Source: Azolla pinnata (lineage: Eukaryota > Streptophyta > Polypodiopsida > Salviniales > Salviniaceae). From it: 64,000 bases of DNA. The notes beneath the pieces are model-generated. The model saw only the letters and a list, made by a program, of their open reading frames with translations. It was not told the origin of the DNA and made no database searches. This document shows positions 35,901-47,021 of this stretch, in pieces (the stretch's first letter is position 1; each line of letters starts with the position of its first letter). The DNA is taken from the NCBI GenBank assembly GCA_037176905.1, contig JBBBWG010002225.1, forward strand, positions 97,913-161,912. Reading direction: 5' to 3'. A program made the translations under genes and the position numbers.

Positions 35901-36427
35901 CCACTAGGATTCACAACAACGTATTCAATGTGTGAGACAGCAATATACCAAGACACAAAAACAGAAAGGAAAATGAACTTGAAATGTACAAAAGATAAAT
36001 TCTAGCATTGAATGCAGCCAAGAATGCACTAATGCATAAACTGCCTAAAAGAGCAGAGGCTTACTCTGTTAATTCAACACTTAACTCCTCATAGCTCTGA
36101 CTTAAGTTAGCACTACTACATTTGATGGAATCATCACAGATGTAATTGATAGAAAAATTTCTTCTCTTATCCAAATCTTGACATCTGTACCTTGCCACAT
36201 TATTATTATCATCTCAACAAGTTCCAATAAAACCGTGGTTCATTTAAAAATACAACAGATATAGACTTACGTGTTAGAGAGTTTGAAGGAATCGGCGGTG
36301 GTGGACGGCCATACGGAGGTCCCGCTGGCTGGGCAACCTGTCCGTATGGGTAATGGTGTTGCTGTTGTTGGGATGGCTGCCTGTTTAAGGAAGAACTTGG
36401 CCTGATGTTTGGATATGTCAAATCCAT
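32945..36427 (-). CDS. UBA-like domain protein of the plant UBA/EF1B-related family, five coding exons
   Basis: Coding exons are 36427-36271, 33850-33801, 33714-33592, 33250-33149 and 33070-32945, in frame to 185 residues. Residues 1-53 are Pro/Gln-rich (QPSQQQQHHYPYGQ, GRPPPPIPSNSL). The conserved block VGIKVAIKPEYRLSPSPQLL to FHFDFDLERRILEEAKNG follows, then two helical UBA-like segments: VLKYTSTGLNKEAVVLALATYG and FVSSFKVLREMGFEPEKIAG...MYDND. Plants have a conserved protein with this layout, annotated only as ubiquitin-associated/EF1B-like; a role in ubiquitin binding is inference. The exon 4 boundary appears to use GC as donor (CCCAAG|GCACTA). The alternative GT at GGGGAC|GTCCAA would remove four residues and keep the frame. 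Intron 1 holds a copia relic. A TTG-started extension of nine codons exists but ATG 36427 is preferred. Confidence 0.85.
34640..35900 (+). mobile_element. Degenerate Ty1/copia retrotransposon relic in the UBA-like gene intron
   Basis: It is opposite in strand to the host gene. In order there is an LTR-like stretch with a CTATATAAAGG TATA box (about 34681), then TGGTATGAGACAC at 34817-34829, resembling the copia primer-binding site TGGTATCAGAGC, and a 233-base tandem duplication. Integrase remnants follow from about 35430: WAEVVVTAVY, a stop, VNW; then in another frame GKTLNLSQVKVFGNI; then SKDVVFDK, a stop, ASW. These match the end of the copia integrase core and following region. Stops and frameshifts make it dead. 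Confidence 0.7.
34858..35323 (+). repeat. Two-copy 233-bp tandem duplication inside the copia relic
   Basis: The first unit is 34858-35090 and the second 35091-35323. Both open CCTTCGCCC(A/C)GGGGTGATTG and end near GGAGCATGCTGGGA, with only scattered substitutions. Their high similarity compared with the decayed surroundings suggests a later local duplication. Confidence 0.9.
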
Positions 36428-38067
36428 CTCACTTCTATTAAGATTTGCTCCCAAGTGGCTTGAGATATTTCAGAACCACCTAATATACCCTAGAGAGAAA
36501 TAACATTACTTCAACTACCTTTCTGCAACAAAGAAGATAAGAATTTCTCTCTCGACTTCTCTCCCAAATAGTGAAACTTAGAAAAAACCAGTTGCATGAA
36601 ACAAGGATTGCCACATCCATCCGGCTCTATTTTGGTCAATATACACCTTAATAGAGTTCATTCTTGCCTTGAAAATGTTCTAAAGAAGAAACTAATCCAT
36701 TGGACATTGTCCAATACAGCTAATGTTATGCAGTCAAATGAGAAACCAAGGCATTGGACACATGCCGATAATGCTAAATTTACATTGGAAATTTCCCAGA
36801 AGCTGATGGCGGCTGATGTTATGACTGCGAAAAAGAATTAGATGGGGTACGTACTCTATGTGAACATAGCTAGACAATGACATTGAAACATTTTAGTGCA
36901 ACATTGAAAATAACTACCAAATGGACTCAGAAGGGATGTGTAACTATGGAAAGAAAAAACACCCCAACCAAAAATAAATTTGAGAGGTTATACCACTGTT
37001 GGGACAACTGAGCAAGGGAAGAAATTTGGGCACCATTCAGAGAATTTTCTGGTGAATTCTCATTTATGGATGAAGAACTTTTTAGGCCAAAATTTTGTCA
37101 AACTGCACTCCATGTAATGAAATGAGGAATACATAGAAAAATAAGTCCGGCCCCATCATGGAAGGGTTAAAGGAGCAACCAGCACATTTCTGAAATTTCT
37201 TTCTGAACCAAGATTGAGGCCAATGCCTTGAAATTCCCTATCATGGCTGAATGTGAAATTGAACATTTTCACGGAGGAAACACCCCCTCCCAAAAGAACA
37301 CAAAATAAATAAATAAAAGAGAGAATTTCTTTCATCTACTGGCAGCATGCCATCCAGGATTTGTCTAAAAGATGGCGTCTTTTACGCAATGCCTGTAGCA
37401 TTCACAATAATATTAGATACTTTATGAAGGGCGCCTCGTGTACTATCCAACCTGTGGACATGCCCATACGTACATATGTATGTACTCATGTAGATATGTA
37501 TGCATATGTGCTCACGCACATATCTGACTATGCATCTATGTATGTACTCATGCAATTATATACATGCATATGATCTATCTACCTATCTGTGTACTTGCAT
37601 ATGTATCACAATATGCATATACGTGTGTGCGCATGTATGTGAGTAGGCAAGTGTGCGTATATGTTCGTGTGTAAGTGAGACCCATGCGCATGTGTATCGC
37701 TGTAATTTGCGTGCGCATCTATGCACGTATACACGTATGTGCGTGAATTGTGGCCGCAAAACTGTGACATGTGTGTGTGTGTGTGTGTGTTCTTGAGCGT
37801 AAGCATACAGAGGCGTTGATGGGTGTTATGCACAGAGCGTTGCACGAGGAGAACAGAAACCAGGCAGGAAGGAAACGGCGAGATGAGAAAGAAAAGCAAA
37901 ACAAAAAGAACTAAAAGCAAGAAATCCGGAGACTCGGATCCTTCCAACAAAAAAACCTGACGCGAAACCCGAAGGAACAGGGACGGAAGGCAACGATCAA
38001 GAGGCAGATCACGGGCAAACAGAAGATCAAAAGGAAGGATCGACAGAGGGAAGAGCAGGAGGCGTAC
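36428..38067 (-). other. Probable 5'-UTR intron of the UBA-like gene
   Basis: A donor CCAG|GTACGC at 38068/38067 on the minus strand could pair with an acceptor such as TATTAG|GTGG near 36478. The interval contains a plus-strand open frame (36596-36841) I do not recognise and an ATGTATG low-complexity block. Confidence 0.35.
37455..37800. repeat. ATGTATG/ACACGTATG low-complexity block with (GT)n
   Basis: Irregular TACATATGTATG, GCATATGTGC and GTGCGCATGTATG words end in about 20 bases of GT repeats at 37771-37790. This is the same type of purine-pyrimidine alternating DNA as at 28.3-29.1 kb, here upstream of the UBA-like gene's coding start. Confidence 0.85.
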
Positions 38068-38114
38068 CTGGATTCGCCGCGCGAGACCTAGTCTTCGTGC
38101 AGGGAAAAGAAAGA

Positions 38115-38549
38115 GGGAAAATTACCCAAAAAAAGCGCCCATCAAATTTCTAAACTGCATTTTAACGCCTGCTAAAATCAGAATTTACAACAAATTAACG
38201 CCTAAACTCTCTTCTTTCACTGAAAATTAACACCCGGTTAATTATGTCCGTGCAATGTTGATTGATTTTAGTCCTAATCGTTTCTTAATCGATTCCCTTG
38301 CTACGCCAGATTCACAAAAGTCGACCGTTTTAGAATCTGATCAATTGGTCGACACGTTAATTTGGTGTTTGTTGATCAATTAGCTGAGCGCTCTTAAATT
38401 ATCAATTTGATGCTAATTGAGCTCACGATTAATTGTTTTGGTTCTAATCAAATTGATTGACTGCTAATTTTAAGATTCTGTAATTTTAATTTTAGCAGAC
38501 GTTAAAATGTAATTTATACTTTCGTTGCACGTCTTTTGGTAATTTTCCC
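38115..38549. mobile_element. TIR element copy A (about 435 bp)
   Basis: It opens GGGAAAATTACCCAAAAAAA and closes with the inverse, GTCTTTTGGTAATTTTCCC. About 75 bases at each end pair as an imperfect inverted repeat, including GCATTTTAACGCCTGCTAAAA on the left and TTTTAGCAGACGTTAAAATG on the right. The interior is AT-rich with TTAATTGATTAA words and no coding capacity. It looks like a non-autonomous MITE-like or foldback element. Confidence 0.75.
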
Positions 38550-38550
38550 A

Positions 38551-38947
38551 TTACATTATTATAAATTACATTTTAACGCCTACCAAACTAGAAATTACAA
38601 CTTGACGCCTAGTTTTACAAATTAACGCACAATTGATTGATTAACACCAAATCAATTAACCCTGAATTCGATTAACATCAAATAAACTAATTGATTAACG
38701 CTCATTTACTTGATCAACACTCGATTACTTGATTAGAACTAAATTAACAATTTAATCAATTAACGAGACTCCAAAATTACCAACGTTTGTTAATCGATTA
38801 TATTAAGGGAATTGAACACCCGCAAAATTATTTGGGTGTCAAGCTTTATTGGAAGAAAAGGTCAGGCGTTAATTTGTAATTTCTTATTTCAGTAGCTGTT
38901 AAAATTGTAATTTATAATTTTGTTAGGCGTTTTTTGGTAATTCTCCC
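38551..38947. mobile_element. TIR element copy B (about 397 bp)
   Basis: It abuts copy A directly. The left arm is TAAATTACATTTTAACGCC and so on. The right arm is GGCGTTAATTTGTAATTTCT followed by TTAAAATTGTAATTTATAAT and TTAGGCGTTTTTTGGTAATTCTCCC. The interior shares GATTAACACCAAATCAATTA with copy C. Confidence 0.75.
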
Positions 38948-38985
38948 AAAGGAAAAATAGTTGAAATTTTTAAATAAATAAAAGC

Positions 38986-39412
38986 GGAAAATACCAAAAG
39001 ACGCCTAAAAATTGTATAAATTGCATTTTCAAAACTAGAAATTACAAACAATGCCTAGTTTTACATTCCAACACGCAATTGATTAATTAACACCAAATCA
39101 ATTAGTTATGAGTTCGATTAACATCAAATTAACTGATTGATGAACACTGGCTTACTTGATTAACGCCAAATTAACACGTTAATCAGTTAATTAGATTCTA
39201 CAATTATTGAATTTTGCTAATAAAGTATAACAAGGTAATCAATTAGGATCAATCAGTGGGAAGCGATTAGGAATAAAATCAAAACTAGTGAAATTAAATG
39301 GGTGTTAATATTTAGTGGAAGATAATATTAGCCATTAATTTGTAATTTCTGATTTCAGTAGGCATTAAAATGTAGTTTATAATTTGGCTAAGTGTGTTTT
39401 GGTAATGCTGCC
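38986..39412. mobile_element. TIR element copy C (about 427 bp)
   Basis: It opens GGAAAATACCAAAAGACGCC and closes AGTGTGTTTTGGTAATGCTGCC. The interior is homologous to copy B (TTAACACCAAATCAATTAG, TTCGATTAACATCAAATTAA). It is separated from copy B by about 38 bases, and a low-complexity ATACA block begins right after it. Confidence 0.75.
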
Positions 39413-39417
39413 TAAAT

Positions 39418-39615
39418 AAGAACACATGCATTCTTTTGTGTATGTACACATACAAAATACGTACATGTAAAGATACATACCTCCACAAGTGTAGAAGTAC
39501 ACATATACATACAAATATGCATACATACACACACATGCCCATCCACACATGTGGCCCATGCATATTTGTATGCATAAGCGTATACATACATATGTATATA
39601 CGTACATGTGTATCC
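39418..39615. repeat. ACATACA/CATATGTATA low-complexity block
   Basis: Alternating purine-pyrimidine words such as CATATACATACAAATATG and ACACACATGCCCATCC fill the space between TIR element C and the inverted-repeat element. Confidence 0.8.
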
Positions 39616-39649
39616 TGACGTCCATAGAGAGTACCAATGCAAGATAACT

Positions 39650-40268
39650 CATTTGTATATTCTAAGCTATAACTTATACATACAAAGGCTGCTTGATAAT
39701 ATCTTAAAATGGTAAGGATATTGGCGTTGTCAAAACGACTTGCAACGTCTTGTTGACATTGTAAGTCATCGAAGCAATTGAGTGGCATTCATGTACGGTA
39801 GCTGCATGGTGGGCATACATGAGAGTTAAATCAATATAAAAGACTAGTTTGCCTCAGTATTGAACCATTTTAGTTTAGTGTCAGTCTTTAGTGTTCTTTT
39901 AATCCAAGTCTTCTGGTAAAAAATATATTGTCATTTTGTTCTTATCTTGTTTTCTTCTTGTCATATTCTTGTCTTTTAAGACAAGTTAAATTAAAACAAT
40001 TCAATATCGAGGCCAATTGGGCTTTTATATTGATCGAGCTCTCATTCTTGATTGCCACATCGTTAACATACACGATTCTCATTTGTGGCTCCGGTTAACT
40101 TGCGTTGTCAACAAATGTCGATGAATCATTTTGGCAACATCAATATCCCTATCAATTAAGATATTATCAAATATTACATATTTTGTTTGTTGAAGTAAAA
40201 TAACTAGGAGGATAAGATCCAAGCCTTTGTCTGTATAAGTCATAAGTTGTAATATACACATAAGCCGG
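39650..40268. mobile_element. Foldback-type element with arms of about 220-260 bp
   Basis: The left arm (about 39650-39885) and right arm (about 40005-40268) are inverted copies. Shared blocks include ACTTATACATACAAAGGCT / ACTTATACAGACAAAGGCT, TTGATAATATCTTAA, GGATATTG and ATCAATATAAAAG. Similarity extends to TTGCCTCAGTATTGAA / TTGGCCTCGATATTGAA at the inner ends. The spacer of about 120 bases includes the palindrome CTTGTCTTTTAAGACAAG. Coding capacity is not evident. The ATCAATATAAAAG in each arm resembles a TATA-box region. Confidence 0.7.
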
Positions 40269-40338
40269 TTGTTTCCATTGTAGAAGCTTGCGGAGCTCGT
40301 GCATTTGGAAAGAATATTTCGAAGAAAGCTCGGACATT

Positions 40339-40461
40339 TTTCTAGAGCTTTCCGGAAGTTTCTGCTGCTCGCGCCTTTGGAAAATAATGTTCTAGAGAAA
40401 GCTTGGACATTTTCTAGAACTTTCTGGAAGTTTCTAGAACGTTTCTTGAAGCTTCCAGAGA
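40339..40461. promoter_or_regulatory. Heat-shock-element array with six contiguous perfect units
   Basis: Positions 40411-40440 read as six adjacent five-base units alternating nTTCn and nGAAn without mismatch. One base further on, units at 40442-40446, 40447-40451 and 40452-40456 continue the pattern. A related set at 40349-40363 has three perfect units next to two more (one mismatched). Three units already satisfy the eukaryotic HSE rule. No coding start is nearby on either strand, and the array adjoins the foldback element, so it may be the regulatory part of a mobile element. Confidence 0.7.
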
Positions 40462-40469
40462 GCTCGAGA

Positions 40470-42222
40470 ACGATTCAACGCACACAGTGTACCACTCGCC
40501 AATTCAGCGGAACAATGGGTATGATCAATGGAAAACCCCGGATTTTTGCGTCGAAATTCTCCTTCTAAGGACCTGTTTTTTGTCCTACCCGTGGGGCCGT
40601 GTTCAGAATGGATGATGATTCCAGATGGACAATCATGAATCTCGAGCATTATTAGGGGTGGGCATTCCTTGGCCATATGACCAGATTTCGTCGGCATCTG
40701 GGCGCAGCCGATTAAGCCAGCTACAGACGCAAAACAGTCAAGGGTCAAGATCAGGTTTCTCCATGGGGGCGTTCTTTTTTTTCTCACGTGACGAAGACCA
40801 GATGCTGCAGTCGAACGGGTAGCTGAGCTTATGTCATTTTCAATGTTTCGGTGAGCATCGAGCACAATAGATATGTATGGTTAACGACATATGTATAGAT
40901 TGGATCTGTTGGGATATTTCATTGGGCTGGCCCCCAAGAGGAGCCCCCATAATAAGCCAAGATTCTGAGTTTTGTTCCCAGGGACCGGTTGAGGAGACGT
41001 CTGATAAGAATCGCGACCCGCGCGAAAACAACAAAGGCCAGCTGTCGCAATGAGCTGTATAGACAAGCTGAGCTTCTTCTCCATTAGCAGCAACAACAAC
41101 AACAACAACAACAAGATGATGATGATGATGATGATGATTATGATGATGAAGATGCAGGCGAAGAAGAATGGAAAAGAGAGCCAGAGAAAGGTGCCAGGAA
41201 TCTCATGATCAGTTTTGCCCGGTGATGTGGCCTTAAAATCGCCCACGAGCGCAGAGTGTAGAGATGAAGAATGGGTGGACATGCATTTGGCATGCAAGCC
41301 ATGATCATCAGGCTGGCTCAAGCTGCCTCTTGGGAGCCAAAGATCTAAGATTCAAAAGGCTTAGGGTTCAGGGTTTAGGGTTTAGGGATCGATCGAATCC
41401 CCTGTACTATCCTCCTTAAGACACAAGGCTTCTCCATCTTCTTCGTACAGGGATTGCATCGAAGAACCGGAAAACAAAGATAAAATGGCTTCGCATGCCC
41501 AAACCACTCCGCCGATCAAGAAAGACAGCATCTAAGCTATAATGCAAGGGCTTGACCTCATGTCAGTTTGCGCAAGCTTGACTTTTCGCGGCCGTTTTGA
41601 CTTTGCCATATTCTCACAACAATGTTACAGGGTTTGACTTTGCCAGCTATGGCACGCATCGAATCCAGCTCTGCAAATAGACTGCAAATAGACTTAAACG
41701 GCATAGAATTCTCGACACAAGCTGGTCAGAGCACAAACTTCTGAAATCGTTACCCGATAACTCCACAGAAAAGAATGTATGTAGTAAGAAAACAACAAAC
41801 AAAAAATTCAGATAACAAAGCAAATAATAATTTGGGTTTCGATGAAGATCATCGCAATAAGCCATGTACATACATCTGGAATCGCTCGCTCGAAATCCAA
41901 AGTCCAATGGGACCACAACCAGGCTCTCAAACTATTCCTCTTTCATTTTGACTAGTGATGAGAAATGCATCCTCGCCAAAATGCCAGACATTTGAAGAAA
42001 TGAATTGATCTGATAAAGAAATATCCATGCAATATATGTATGTATAGGTAGATAGATAGATAGATAGATAGATATATACCTGTATGTGTGTGTAGGTGGT
42101 ATGTGACGATGTGTATATGAGTATGTATATGTTTTATGTATCTGTTCTTGTTTGTTTGTATTATGTGTTGAGAAACAATGTTTTTTTTCTTCCTTCTTTG
42201 GCTTCTTTGTTTGGCATTGCAG
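40470..42222. other. Spacer downstream of the TTL gene, with simple repeats
   Basis: No gene is recognised. The minus-strand open frame 40434-40865 has SGHMAKEC, reminiscent of a gag zinc knuckle but lacking the full CCHC spacing. There is an (ACA)n(GAT)n tract at about 41090-41150, TTTAGGG motifs at about 41366-41386, and a GATA repeat at about 42050-42075. The last few hundred bases are probably TTL 3' UTR. Confidence 0.5.
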
Positions 42223-45200
42223 TCAGAAGTGTTGCTGCACCGCATACTCGACAGCCTGTGGTAAAGCGCCCCGGATTTCCTTCATCGTCATGACACCGTC
42301 CTTATATACTTTGAAAGTCGGGACAAGCTCGACGCTCTCGATCTTGGCTAGATAGGGGTTCTCTTCCACATCCACCTGCAATCAAATCCCACAACTTATA
42401 GAGACATGTATAGAGATAATCTACTCAGATACCAAAAAGCCGTTATTTTAGTGCAAAGGGATTGGATGATAGATATCGATCAGACATAACACCAGCACCC
42501 ATGTCAGCTTTTGCATTCTGATTACTAGGTAGTGTTATGTTATAATATGCTCAAATGGATAGGTTTTTCAGGCAGCCAATCCTTGTCACAGGTTCTGAAT
42601 CAACAACCGATGCATTCTTTTCTGGCACAGATGCTCATGACACCTTTCCTAACCAACGATCCGATTCAGTAGATTATCGAAAAAGTAAACTCATTTCGGC
42701 ACGTACTGACAAAGAAACAATTTGTGTGTTTGTATTTGGAGCTGAACAGCGATTCTCGAATGTTTTACATGGAAAATGCTGGATGTATTCAGGATTAGTT
42801 AGATGCTAAGCATTTAGGCAGAGTTTGAAGAGTTCTACATACCTTCACAAAGCTTACGGAAGGGTAGCGCTTGTGCAAGCCATGGACGAAAGGGGAGATT
42901 TGACGGCATTGATCATTCCATTTGGCAATGAACTGTACCACAACCACACCTGCCAGAATAGCAAAGAGCAGCATATTACATAGATAGTCACCAGAGATGC
43001 TACTCCACACACACACACATATGCATGTAAACATGTGCACTGTCTCACAGCCACAATCTCTATGTTCGCGAACATAAATTTCCTGCAGGTATGCTTTGAT
43101 TCTAACCACTAAGCAATTCTGGATTCTCTTGATTATAAAACAGAAACATAAGGAGGTGGCTGCAGCTATGGGACATCGAATTGGCACTCTCATACCTGGA
43201 TGAGCAATCGCATGCTGCAATTGATCTTTGCTCGACACTTCCATCACGCCATCACCGCCAAAGCTAATGCCGTGCCCATCATCGTTGTTGGCCTGATGCG
43301 CCCTCTTCATTGCTCTTTCTACCTCCATCATCTCGTGTACGAAACTCTGGTTGCCAGGCATCTGTTTGAGCAGCTCTTCGTAGTCGTTCAGAGCATCCTC
43401 CCAACGCTCGAGCTGCCCAAAAACAAAAACATCACATATAAGTTAGGTTGTCAAGATTGATGTCCACTAAAAGGCATTTCTAGGGGTTGCTAGCTATTTG
43501 TATAGGTTCTCAATTGTGTTTGCATAAGTTTTTGAGAAACCTTGCAGGGGGGGGGGGGGGAGGGCATTACAGCGATGAGTTGGCTGTAGAGTTTCAATGT
43601 CCCCTGAAGGCACTTCAATAGTTTACTAGCTATATACTTAGAGATTGTCATCTGCATTCTCCATACTGTGGTATTTATGCATCCAATGATGCTATAGCAA
43701 AATTTCTGTTTTGGAGAGATGGCTTGAGAGAACCAACCTTCTGGTTACAATCTGCTCTTCGCATGAGTGCTTTCGTGTAGTTGGGCCGAAGCTCTAGTGC
43801 AGCATTACAATCCTCAAGAGCTTTTTCCCATTGTCGTAGCTTCAAGCGACAAGCTGCCCTGTTGCATAGCAGCACAGCATTTGATGGATCACTCTCGAGG
43901 CCCTCGCCATAAGCTGCACAAGCTTCAAAGTATTTCCCCGATTCGAAGAGCTCATTCCCCGATATGCGGGCTGATCGGACCCCACAGGCCTTTCTGAAAA
44001 GGTTTCCAGTATCTGCCTTCCGAGAATCAATGTGAAACGCCGATTTGGCTGCTTCCACCGCCTCATCAAATCTGCCCCGAAACAACCAATACACATGATA
44101 AAGCCCGTCTTCCGGTAGCTAGATAGCAGGGCAATAGCAATCGTGATGCGACAAGCACAATGTGGATACATTCATGCTGCACTGTTAATGAGCATATGCA
44201 AAAGTACCGAATATATCATAATGGTAGTATAAGCACAATCTGAATGCATTCACACACAATAAACAAGCAAATGCAAAAGGCGCATGCATATCATATAGTA
44301 CCAGATATACTGCATAATTTGCTATCATATGGCACCTCAAATTTGCCTGGGAGAGTATATTTCATGACAGAAAAAAGAGCCCATATCATATAAAAAGAAC
44401 AACATGTATGCATGGTTGATTCTGCCCTTAAGTTCTTGTTGAAAACCATTTAAATGATCATTACATCCAACATACCGGCCAAGTGCCAGATCTACTTGGG
44501 CTCGAATCATGAGAATGAAGGAATCCTGGGGTGTGATCCCAAGCTTTGCTAACGTCCTTTCAACATCCAAAGCTTTGGGCAGGACAATGTCGGCCTCTTC
44601 AGGCTTGTGAAGCTTCAACAAAGCTTCAGCTTTATAACCAAGCACCTAAAACCCAATCACGCATGAAAAAAGCTTTTAAGAGAGGAACGAACGATGGTAG
44701 TAACACAATTTGAAGAGACTGCTTCCTGCATAAGATCGAAAGCAAAACCTGAGGTGCCGAATCTGCTCCTGACAAGATCGCAGCTTCGCTCTCCCTCAGA
44801 ACGGCATTCCAATTGCCAACCTTCCTCATCTCTATACACTTGGAGATGTGCCTTTTCACATCTTCGACTCGTTTTAATCCAGCCGAATCACTGGGCTCCC
44901 GAGCCGCTTGAGAATGCAAGCTCGATCTCTCCACAAGCCCCAATCTAGATGCATATGGACATGCAAACCATGACTATATGATACCAAAAACTATGTATAC
45001 ACACATACAGCTTTCCTCTGCATACACGCATGCATATAGGTGCCCAGAACATGGTATCCAAAGTACGTAGTAAATTTTCACACACATAGGACCCAGTCTT
45101 AGAACAACAAAGCCAAGAAAGCTCTTTACCTAAGATACAAAGATGCGGCCCTTTGATGGGCCCGAACATACGATGGATCAAGCTTGATAGCCTCTTCACA

Positions 45201-46364
45201 CTCGTACACTGCTTCAGGGAGCTGGCACAACCCCACGAGCGCCGCAGCTTTGTTGCCCCGATACGAGGCTTGCCCAGGGGATAAAGCAATAGCTCTCTGG
45301 TAGAGTTTCAAGGCATCAGCGAAGCACCCTCTCTTATACAGCTCGTTGCCTATGTTCTTCACTTCTTCGGGATTGCTACAACCCAAGCCCCGCTTCACTA
45401 GGCTGTGATCGCTGTTGGGATCGCAAGAAGAATCCATGGGGTCTCTGTGGCCAACACTCGGATTGTTCAGGCTCGAGATGCTCCCATTTGCGCTTGAATT
45501 AGGTTGAGTAGTGGCATTATAGTTGGGATTGAGGATGTTCCCCATGGTGTAATCCATCTTGGCATTGATACGAGAATTGGGGTTTAGGGCAGTGGCGGAA
45601 GTATGTACAGTGTGACCATTCGAATTCGCTTTATACAAATTGCCCGAAGAGCTAGGGGCAGACCTAGGTGGGCTGCCCGAAGAGGGTCTTACCTTGTTCC
45701 TTCCTTCGAATGAAGCTCTTGGTGTAGACCCACCTTTTGAACTCCCGCTGCTCGAATCAGGCGAGGCCTTAGGAGAAGCATGTGCATGATTGGTGCTATT
45801 AGCTTTCCCAAAACCACCCACGATCCTTGTGCTCAGGCCAAGCTCGCCCGAAGTTCTTGGGCTGGAGCTCGAGCTGTTCGAGGAAGCATGGCCATTGTGG
45901 TGAGAACTCGTGTGGAAGAACTCGCCCGAATTGCTCTTTGGGGCAGGCTTGTTCACGATTGCAGCGCCGATGTGGAATTCGCCCGAGTTCTTCGGAGTGG
46001 ATGACGCCGATCGGCTTCCTTGATTCAGGAGAACCGTCTTACCCCCTCCCCCTCCAACATAGAGGCCACTACTTTGATGACTTTGATGATGATTTTGTTG
46101 TTGGTGGTGGTGGTGTTGTGGTTGTTGGCGATCAACGGCTCTTGATCGATCTTCTGAATGAGTATTAGGAAGATGGACTGCCCTCGTGCGATCCTCGGTT
46201 CGAGGCTGATCTACAAACCTCGAATGATGATCTTGTTGCTGGTGATGATGATGATGTTGTTGTTGTTGATGCTGTGGATGATGATGATGCCCTATGACTT
46301 TCGATCGATCTTCGGTTCGAGGCCTCGAAGATGGAGGATTGGCTATGCCCACCATGCCATTCAT
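42223..46364 (-). CDS. TTL: TPR repeat-containing thioredoxin-like protein (TTL), seven exons
   Basis: Exons are 46364-45130, 44944-44749, 44645-44476, 44071-43738, 43412-43196, 42949-42843 and 42375-42223, in frame to 803 residues. Residues 1 to about 325 are disordered, with His/Gln runs and Ser/Pro/Asn-rich sequence including the TTL-type motif NSGEFH...NSGEFF...TSGELG. TPR units follow: [23 protein letters not shown] (about residue 340), further TPRs in exons 2-3, and [23 protein letters not shown] and [15 protein letters not shown] in exon 4. The C-terminal thioredoxin-like domain (about 718-803) reads [37 protein letters not shown] and [11 protein letters not shown]. It has one Cys instead of CxxC, as known for TTLs, so it is unlikely to be a classical redox enzyme. 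Plant TTLs act as scaffolds in osmotic-stress and brassinosteroid responses. Confidence 0.96.
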
Positions 46365-47015
46365 CTTTCTAGCCCCGCCTCAGTTTGAATCCAACCTGCA
46401 TTACTGGCTCTGACCTTCTTCCCTTCCTCTTCTCTGAACCCTTGCTTCCCTATCCCCACACCATTTTTGACATAGAATTGTGTGTTAATTATCCAAAATG
46501 CAGAGAACCTCCTATCTATCCATCTACCAATCCACCTGTTTATCCATCCACATACATACATGTACACATACATCTACATATACTTGCAGATTCATCACAA
46601 AAGAAAATGAAAAATGTTGCAATTTCTGAAAGAAGCTTTCCATCTACCTATCCACCTGCTTATCAATCCACATGAATACATGTATATATATACACCTATA
46701 AATACCTGCAGATTCCTCACAAAAGAAAATAAAAAATGTTGCAATTTCTGAAAGAAGCTTCTCTCCCCCCTCCCCCCCGAAAAAAGGATGAAAACCCCAT
46801 ATAGGAGAAGAGCAATCGGAACCAGAAAAAAGAAAACAGAGATGAGAAAATGGCCAAGAAAACAATTTAGACAGCTTCTTCTTTTCTTCTTTTACTAACC
46901 TTTGATTGAAGTTGAGGGTGAATCGCCTGCCGAAATTCAGAGTCCACATGTGAATGTGCTGAGAAGTTAGGGCTGTATGCAAGGGAGAGGGCATACCATG
47001 GAGGGGCAAACGGAG
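46365..47015. other. TTL upstream region with a local duplication
   Basis: This is probably the leader and promoter of the TTL gene. The stretch TCCATCTACC...ACATGTA...GCAGATTC(A/C)TCACAAAAGAAAA occurs twice (about 46517-46635 and 46640-46758), ending both times in AATGTTGCAATTTCTGAAAGAAGCTT. No other gene is visible. Confidence 0.6.
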
Positions 47016-47021
47016 AGGATG

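Noticed and set aside
40434-40865. Gag-like zinc knuckle (SGHMAKEC) on the minus strand
   Set aside because: Only one Cys precedes the His and the spacing is not CX2CX4HX4C; there is no further retroelement coding around it.
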